From positions 62,001 to 126,000 of the forward strand of contig JBHIWH010000001.1 of the NCBI GenBank assembly GCA_041987545.1: DNA of 64,000 bases, written 5' to 3'. Position 1 is the first letter of the stretch. Every line of letters begins with the position of its first letter. Below the pieces are notes generated by a model. That model searched no databases and was not told where the DNA came from. It saw nothing but the letters and a program-made list of their open reading frames with translations. Both the position numbers and the translations under genes were made by a program. This DNA comes from JAJRXR01 sp041987545. Lineage in GTDB: Bacteria; Planctomycetota; Phycisphaerae; Phycisphaerales; UBA1924. Positions 59,094 to 64,000 of this stretch are shown here, one piece after another.

Positions 59094-60614
59094 ATGACAA
59101 TGCGTCTTGCCCACATTACCCAGTTGGCCCTGGTCATCACCCTGGCCTTCGCGGCCGTCGGCGTGCGGGCCGACGAGTACCCCCCGGGCTACTGCTTCGG
59201 CTGCCCCGGCACCCCCGAGCACCCCGACGGGTACGACGGCTACCCGGGTGACCACCCCGACAACCCGTACGCGCCCAACGGCGGGCCCGGCGGCAACGGG
59301 TGGAACGACGGTAACGGCGGCAGCGGGGGCGACGGCGTTAACGGCGGCTCGGGCGGCGCGGGCGGCGACTCCGGGCCCAACGGCGGCCTCGGCGGCGACG
59401 GCGGCTCCGGCGGGAACACCGACAACGGCAACGACGCCGGCAACGGCGGCGCGGGCGGCGATGGCCGCGACGGCGCCGGCTCCGGCGGCGACGGCGGCGA
59501 CGCGACCAACGGCGGCGACGGCGGCGATGGCGGCGACGGCGGCGATGGCTTCGCCGGCGGCAACGGCGGCGATGGCGGCGACGGGGGCGATGGCGACAAC
59601 GGCGGCGACGGGGGCGACGGCGGCGAGGGCTTCGCCGGCGGTGAAGGCGGCGAAGGTGGCGACGGCGACGTCAACGGCGGCGACGGGGGCGACGGCGGGA
59701 ACGGCGAGGTCGCCGGCGATGGCGGCGAAGGCGGCGACGGCGAGGACGGCTCCGGCGGCGCCGGCGGCGACGGCGGCCAGGGCGTCAACGAAGGCGTGGC
59801 CGGCGACGGCGGCGCGGGCGGCGACGGCGCCGTTGGCGGCGCCGGCGGCAACGGCGGCGATGGCGGCGAGGGCGGCGACGGCGGGCCCGGCGGCAACGGC
59901 ACCAGCGCCGGCGGACCCGGCGGCACGGGCTGCGGCGGCGCCAGCGGCGCGCCCGGGCTCAAGGTCACATACCTCCAGGGCGGCCCGTTCGGCCAGCCCT
60001 TCCCGATCATCACCGAGGAGGCCGCCGACTCGTTCGACGACCCCGAGGGCCCGGACCTCGCGCTGATCAGCGCGCACTGGGACGACATCGAGGGCGCCGA
60101 GATCGACTGGCGCATCGTGTCCCGCGTCGATCCGGCGGCCAACGCCGGCGTCGAGGTCGTGCACGGCGTGCTGCACCCGGACAGCAAGGACCTGGACCGC
60201 GCCCGGTTTACGATCGAGTTCAAGGTCGTCGGGCCCAGCCCGGCGCTCGACCTGGCCTTCGTCGACGGACCCGACGCGGACCTGGGCGACGCCGAGGCGA
60301 TCGCGGGCGAGCCCGGGTGGCAGCGGCTGACGCTCACCGCCGTCCGCGGCCTCGTGGGCCAGACGTTCGGCCCGGTCGTTGATCAGTTCACGTACTCGAA
60401 CCGCGACGTCGAGGTCCGGCTGCTGTACCTCGAGGACATCGGCAAGAAGGGCGACCTGAACCTGAACGGCGTCGTCGAGATCGGCGACCTGCTCGTTGTC
60501 AACGCGAACCTCGGCGTCCAGGGCGGGCTCGAGCCCGAGGACGGCGACGCGAACGTGGACGGCGTCGTGGACTCGCTCGACGCGACCATCGTCGTCGAGG
60601 GCCTGCTCGAGTAG
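59094..60614 (+). CDS. Exported Gly/Asp-repeat protein with type I-like dockerin
   Basis: 506 aa. The signal peptide is LALVITLAFAAVGVRA. Residues about 55-290 are almost only Gly, Asp, Asn, Glu and Ala in GGxGG units (GGDGGDGGDGG and similar), reminiscent of PGRS-type repeats but much more acidic. A globular beta domain of about 140 residues follows. The C-terminus is a two-part dockerin: GDLNLNGVVEIGDLLVVNAN and GDANVDGVVDSLDATIVVEG, with both Asp/Asn calcium loops. This differs from the GC-type dockerins elsewhere in the window. GGGAG before the ATG is the ribosome-binding site and may be masked by a hairpin. Confidence 0.85.
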   Translation: MTMRLAHITQLALVITLAFAAVGVRADEYPPGYCFGCPGTPEHPDGYDGYPGDHPDNPYAPNGGPGGNGWNDGNGGSGGDGVNGGSGGAGGDSGPNGGLGGDGGSGGNTDNGNDAGNGGAGGDGRDGAGSGGDGGDATNGGDGGDGGDGGDGFAGGNGGDGGDGGDGDNGGDGGDGGEGFAGGEGGEGGDGDVNGGDGGDGGNGEVAGDGGEGGDGEDGSGGAGGDGGQGVNEGVAGDGGAGGDGAVGGAGGNGGDGGEGGDGGPGGNGTSAGGPGGTGCGGASGAPGLKVTYLQGGPFGQPFPIITEEAADSFDDPEGPDLALISAHWDDIEGAEIDWRIVSRVDPAANAGVEVVHGVLHPDSKDLDRARFTIEFKVVGPSPALDLAFVDGPDADLGDAEAIAGEPGWQRLTLTAVRGLVGQTFGPVVDQFTYSNRDVEVRLLYLEDIGKKGDLNLNGVVEIGDLLVVNANLGVQGGLEPEDGDANVDGVVDSLDATIVVEGLLE

Positions 60615-60665
60615 GCCCGCGGAGGCTCGGCCCGGCGAAACCGGGCGTCTGGTTCGACCAATACA

Positions 60666-60700
60666 CTCCCGCGGCGGCTCTCCCCGCCGCGGGAGGTTTT
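60666..60700 (+). terminator. Hairpin that ends the dockerin gene and carries the next gene's ribosome-binding site
   Basis: CTCCCGCGGCGG (60666-60677) pairs perfectly with CCGCCGCGGGAG (60684-60695) around a 6-nt loop, followed by GTTTTC. The 3' arm contains the GGGAGG used by the gene at 60702. Confidence 0.8.
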
Positions 60701-60701
60701 C

Positions 60702-60917
60702 ATGCGCTCGGTCGGCGTCTCGTATCTTCTCTGGCTGCTCTGCTTCCTGGGCCTGTGCGGGATCCACCGCTTCTACAACGGCAAGTGGGTCACAGGCCTG
60801 CTCTGGCTGCTCACCGGCGGCCTTCTCATGATCGGGCAGATCATCGACCTCTTCCTGATCCCCGGGATGGTGCGGCACGCCAACGTCGATCAGCGACTCC
60901 GCAAGGGGGGCCTCTAG
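60702..60917 (+). CDS. TM2-domain protein
   Basis: 71 aa. A TM2 domain fills the protein: SYLLWLLCFLGLCGIHRFYN with the conserved G-x-HRFY, then GKWVTGLLWLLTGGLLMIGQ and IIDLFLIPGMV with the DxFxIP ending. Two membrane helices are joined by a short turn. TM2 proteins are small and of unclear function. The ribosome-binding site GGGAGG lies in the 3' arm of the preceding terminator hairpin, five bases before the ATG. Confidence 0.85.
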   Translation: MRSVGVSYLLWLLCFLGLCGIHRFYNGKWVTGLLWLLTGGLLMIGQIIDLFLIPGMVRHANVDQRLRKGGL

Positions 60918-61010
60918 GCGCCGCCCGGTCGCTCCCCGGGCCGGGCATTGACACCGGCCCGGGCCCGCACGAGACTCGACGCACGCACGAGCACGCAGGA
61001 GTTCCGAACC

Positions 61011-62855
61011 ATGCACCGTTCCCTGATCACCGCCGCGGGCGTCGCCGCCCTCGGCCTCGCCCCGGCCCTCGCCGCGGACACCGACGCCTACGACGTCTCC
61101 CGAGTCGCGCCCATCCACGACGCGTCGGCGATGGGCGTGGGCACGTGGGTCGCCGACGCCGCGTTCACGGACGTCGAGGGGAACGAGGGGCGCCTGTCGG
61201 ACTTCGCGGGCGCCAAGGCGCTGGTGATCGCGATGCGGGACGTGTCCTGCCCGCTGGCCCAGAAGATCGGCCCGGCGACCGCCGAGATCGAGAAGGCGTA
61301 CGCCGACAAGGGCGTCGCGTTCCTGTACCTCAACGTCTCGACGACGGACACGCCCGAGCAGATCCGCGAGTCGCAGTCGGGCTACGGCATGGCGGGACGC
61401 GCGGTGCACGACCCCGACCGTGAGCTTGCCTCGGCGCTGGGCCCGAAGACGACGACCGAGGCGTTCGTGCTCGATCCCTCGCGGACGCTCCGGTTCCGCG
61501 GGGCGGTGACGGACCGGTTCGGCGTGGGCAGCGTCCGCCCGGGCGACGCGGCGTCCCCCCTGGCCGCGGCCCTCGACGCCGTGCTCGCGGGCGAGGCGGT
61601 CGAGACGCCCGCGACGACCGCGCCCGGGTGCCTGCTGGAGATCGAGCGTGCCCCGACTCGGGCCGAGGGCGAGTCGCCCACGTGGAGCCGCGAGATCGGT
61701 CGCGTCTTCCAGAACAACTGCGTCGAGTGCCACCGGTCAGGCGGGATCGGGCCCTTCCCGCTGGACACGTACAGCGAGGCGGGCTCGCGGCTGCCGATGC
61801 TCAAGTACATGGTGGGCGAGCGGCTGATGCCGCCGTGGCACGCGTCCAGGGACACGGGTCCCTGGGTCAACGACCGCTCGATGTCGGACTCGGACGTGCA
61901 GGCCGTCCTCGACTGGATCGAGGCGGGGGGCCCGGAGGGCGACCCGAGCGAGGCGCCGACGGCGCTGAGCTTCGAAGACACGGAGTGGCAGATCGGCGAG
62001 CCGGACCTGGTGCTCGAGCTGGACGCGGTGGACATCGCCGCCTCCGGGACCGTGGACTACGTCTACCAGTACGTCGAGACCGGGCTGCGCCGGGACATGT
62101 GGGTGCAGGCGGTGGAGCTGCGGACCGAGGCGCCGAGCGTGATGCACCACGCGCTGGCGTTCGTCGAGGACCCGCGGAAGGAGAACGAGAGCGACCGCCA
62201 GTTCTGGCGGCGGTGGCAGGGCGGCGCGGACGGGTACTTCGCGGGCCTCGTCCCGGGCCAGGGGCCGACCGTCTTCCCCGAGGGTCAGGGCATGAAGCTG
62301 CCCCGGCGTTCATGGCTGAAGTTCCAGCTGCACTACACGCCCGACGGCACACGCCGGTCGGACACGGTGCGGATTGGTTTCAAGTTCGCCGACTCGACGC
62401 CGGAAGAGAAGATCATCATCGAGGGCGTGTTCAACGAGGAGTTCACGATCCCCGCGGGCGCCGCGGACTATGTCGTGACCGCCGAGCACCGGATCAACTC
62501 GCGGCGGACGATCCTGGGCTTCGCGCCGCACATGCACCTGCGGGGCGCGTCGTTCAAGTACGAGCTGACGACGCCCGAGGGCGAGACGACGACCGTCTGC
62601 GACGTGCCCGCGTACGACTTCGACTGGCAGCACTTCTACAAGCTCGCCGAGCCGCTGCTGGTCGAGAAGGGGTCGAAGCTGACGTGCACGGCGGTCTTCG
62701 ACAACTCCGAGGACAACCCGGCCAACCCCGACCCGGGCAAGGACGTCTCGTTCGGCGAGCAGACCTGGGACGAGATGATGATCGGGTACTACATGTACTA
62801 CCGGTCGCCCAAGCCGCTGACGCCCATCACGATGGCGCCGACCGCGGGGGACTGA
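61011..62855 (+). CDS. Exported redoxin - cytochrome c - copper monooxygenase-like fusion
   Basis: 614 aa; AGGAG upstream of the ATG and a signal peptide ending at LAPALAA. Residues about 25-210 form a peroxiredoxin/redoxin-like domain (DVSCPLAQKIGP, one reactive Cys). Residues about 225-310 are a c-type cytochrome with C237-V-E-C-H241 and later MPPWH. From about 330 a peptidylglycine-monooxygenase-like double beta domain carries histidine copper-ligand motifs (MHHALAF, H379/H380; HMHLRG, H507/H509). The order is a known planctomycete fusion. Electron passage from heme to copper is plausible. It ends 9 nt before convergent dnaB. Confidence 0.85.
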   Translation: MHRSLITAAGVAALGLAPALAADTDAYDVSRVAPIHDASAMGVGTWVADAAFTDVEGNEGRLSDFAGAKALVIAMRDVSCPLAQKIGPATAEIEKAYADKGVAFLYLNVSTTDTPEQIRESQSGYGMAGRAVHDPDRELASALGPKTTTEAFVLDPSRTLRFRGAVTDRFGVGSVRPGDAASPLAAALDAVLAGEAVETPATTAPGCLLEIERAPTRAEGESPTWSREIGRVFQNNCVECHRSGGIGPFPLDTYSEAGSRLPMLKYMVGERLMPPWHASRDTGPWVNDRSMSDSDVQAVLDWIEAGGPEGDPSEAPTALSFEDTEWQIGEPDLVLELDAVDIAASGTVDYVYQYVETGLRRDMWVQAVELRTEAPSVMHHALAFVEDPRKENESDRQFWRRWQGGADGYFAGLVPGQGPTVFPEGQGMKLPRRSWLKFQLHYTPDGTRRSDTVRIGFKFADSTPEEKIIIEGVFNEEFTIPAGAADYVVTAEHRINSRRTILGFAPHMHLRGASFKYELTTPEGETTTVCDVPAYDFDWQHFYKLAEPLLVEKGSKLTCTAVFDNSEDNPANPDPGKDVSFGEQTWDEMMIGYYMYYRSPKPLTPITMAPTAGD

Positions 62856-62864
62856 ACGCTCGGG

Positions 62865-64000
62865 CTAGAACGGGGGCAGCTCGTCGTCGTCGAAGTCGGT
62901 GTCGGGCCCGCCGCCGTCGCGGAAGTCGGACACGGGCCCGGCCTTGTTCCCCGGGGCGAATGTCTGCGGGGGCGTGGGCCCCGGCGCTGGGCCTGACGCG
63001 GGCCCGGACGACGACGACGCGTCGTAGGGCGCCGCGAAGTCGCCCGCGTGGCGCCAATCAAAGTTCTTGAACCGCGTCGTCTTGTCGTCCCACGTCAGCT
63101 TCACGACCCCCGTCGGCCCGTTCCGCTGCTTGGCGACGATCAGCTCGGTCAGGTTCAGCTTGTCCGCGTTGTCGGGGTCGTGCAGCCACTCCTCGTCGTC
63201 CTTGTGGTAGTACGCCTCGCGGTGCAGCAGCATGACGACGTCCGCGTCCTGCTCGATCGAGCCCGACTCGCGGAGGTCGGACATGCGGGGTCGGTTGCGC
63301 TCGCGCTGCTCGGCGCCGCGGTTGAGCTGGGCCAGGCAGATCACCGGGATCTCCAGCTCGCGGGCCAGGGCCTTGATGCCCCGCGAGATCGTCGAGACCT
63401 CGACCTGGCGGCTCTCGCGCGAGGCGCCGGGCGCCGTCAGCAGCTGCAGATAGTCGATGACCAGCGCCTCGATCTTGTGCTTCCGCTTCATCCGCCGGGC
63501 GCGGGCCCGGAGGGCGAGGACCGAGAGCGCCGGCGCGTCGTCGATGTAGAAGGGGATCTCGGACAGCTCCTGGCACGCGTGCGTGACGCGCTCCAGCTCT
63601 TCGGGCGAGATCGCGCCCGTGCGGATCTTGTGCGCGTCCACGCCCGAGCGGGCCGAGATCAGGCGCTGCACCAGCGACTGGCGGGACATTTCTAGAGAGA
63701 AGAACCCGATCGGGATGTGCTTCTTGCCCGGCGGGCTCCAGGGCGTCGCCCCGCCGAACGCGACCTGCTCGGCGATGTTCAGGGACAACGCCGTCTTGCC
63801 CATCGACGGGCGGGCGGCCAGGATCAGCATCTCCCCCTTCTGCAGCCCGCCCAGGATCGCGTCCAGGTCGTCGTACCCGGTCGGCACGCCCGAGACCGCC
63901 TTGCCGTCGGCGATCTCCAGACGCTTGATCTCCTCCTCGACCAGCTCGAAGAGGCTCTCGGCCTCGGCGGTCTGCTCCTCCTCGGCGATGTCGAAGATCC
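62865..64000 (-). CDS. dnaB: Replicative DNA helicase DnaB, C-terminal part
   Basis: The start lies beyond the window end; 378 codons are visible. Walker A is ARPSMGKTALSLN, followed by FFSLEMSRQSLVQRL, VIDYLQLL (Walker B), ISRGIKALARELEIPVICLAQLNRG and DLRESGSIEQDADVVMLLHR. The linker block before it (EEEIKRLEIADGKAVSGVPTGY read as VSGVPTGYDDLDAILGGLQ) confirms DnaB rather than RadA. The C-terminal 60 residues are Pro/Gly/Ser-rich and end in DDDELPPF, an acidic tail like those that bind partners such as SSB-interacting proteins. No intein is seen in the visible part. Confidence 0.95.
   Translation of the reverse strand, partial: IFDIAEEEQTAEAESLFELVEEEIKRLEIADGKAVSGVPTGYDDLDAILGGLQKGEMLILAARPSMGKTALSLNIAEQVAFGGATPWSPPGKKHIPIGFFSLEMSRQSLVQRLISARSGVDAHKIRTGAISPEELERVTHACQELSEIPFYIDDAPALSVLALRARARRMKRKHKIEALVIDYLQLLTAPGASRESRQVEVSTISRGIKALARELEIPVICLAQLNRGAEQRERNRPRMSDLRESGSIEQDADVVMLLHREAYYHKDDEEWLHDPDNADKLNLTELIVAKQRNGPTGVVKLTWDDKTTRFKNFDWRHAGDFAAPYDASSSSGPASGPAPGPTPPQTFAPGNKAGPVSDFRDGGGPDTDFDDDELPPF

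Noticed and set aside
59031..59094. Cyclic-di-GMP (GEMM) riboswitch before the Gly-rich gene
   Set aside because: The conserved GEMM core and tetraloop-receptor sequences are absent; only a simple hairpin is supported.
59256..59970. CRISPR-like or satellite repeat array in the GGCGACGGC region
   Set aside because: The repeats are codons of a Gly/Asp-rich protein in one open frame; there are no constant-length spacers.

Overview
The window is a very GC-rich (about 70% by eye), gene-dense bacterial chromosome segment with strong third-position GC. Several protein families point to a planctomycete of the class Phycisphaerae. These are secreted proteins ending in the planctomycete 'GC-type dockerin' (two PxGVxDFSDVxxFLxxF repeats closing with GCP), membrane proteins with a C-terminal CxxCGYDLxGLxxCPECG zinc ribbon, an H-X9-DG pseudopilin, a redoxin/cytochrome/copper-monooxygenase fusion and a long BatA-type membrane operon. 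The assignment is an inference from family content; no rRNA is present to confirm it.

Layout. 1-2.7 kb: partial TRADD-N-associated-type two-TM protein, a RibB/RibBX enzyme, a small membrane protein and an O-methyltransferase. 2.7-5.7 kb: two tandem thioredoxin-fold exported paralogs (CxxC and CxxS) and an AhpD-like protein. 5.7-9.6 kb: rhomboid protease, CCA-adding enzyme and an MsbA-like exporter. 9.7-17.2 kb: a polysaccharide export cluster (GT2, Wzm, Wzt, a sulfotransferase-GT2-methyltransferase fusion, GT2, a zinc protein) whose genes overlap end to start. 17.3-20.3 kb: Nudix, YbaB, a small membrane protein and dnaX with a complete programmed -1 frameshift cassette. 20.4-25.1 kb: a fatty-acid desaturase and a five-gene overlapping operon of zinc-ribbon membrane proteins. 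About 25.2 kb: SRP RNA, then a PIN-TRAM protein. 26.8-29.5 kb: two GC-dockerin proteins around an HTH regulator. 29.5-34.0 kb: lexA with a possible upstream partner gene, dprA, a lipoprotein and a SpoIID-like lipoprotein. 34.6-40.0 kb: queA, murE, murF, mraY. 40.1-52.4 kb: a seven-gene reverse-strand operon (DUF58, BatA-like, vWA, DUF4175-like, polyQ, cyclase-repeat and NPCBM-like proteins). 52.5-64 kb: a His/Cys-rich small protein, a pseudopilin, a pair of paralogous exported proteins with different C-terminal anchors, an EF-hand protein, a DUF6263-like protein, phosphofructokinase, a Gly/Asp-repeat dockerin protein, a TM2 protein, the redoxin-cytochrome-monooxygenase and a partial dnaB.

Two gene-expression styles stand out. 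Genes that open a transcript often have a TAnnnT hexamer only 5-9 nt before an ATG or GTG and no Shine-Dalgarno sequence, which suggests leaderless mRNAs. Genes inside operons are joined by 4-nt ATGA/GTGA/TTGA or 1-nt TGATG overlaps. The exported-protein genes instead carry clear GGAGG-like sites. The most distinctive single element is the dnaX recoding site (19110-19167): a Shine-Dalgarno-like GGGAG, A AAA AAA in the correct phase, a stop two codons later and a GC-rich stem-loop. Here the zero frame encodes the short gamma-like form and the shift gives the long tau-like form, the reverse of E. coli.
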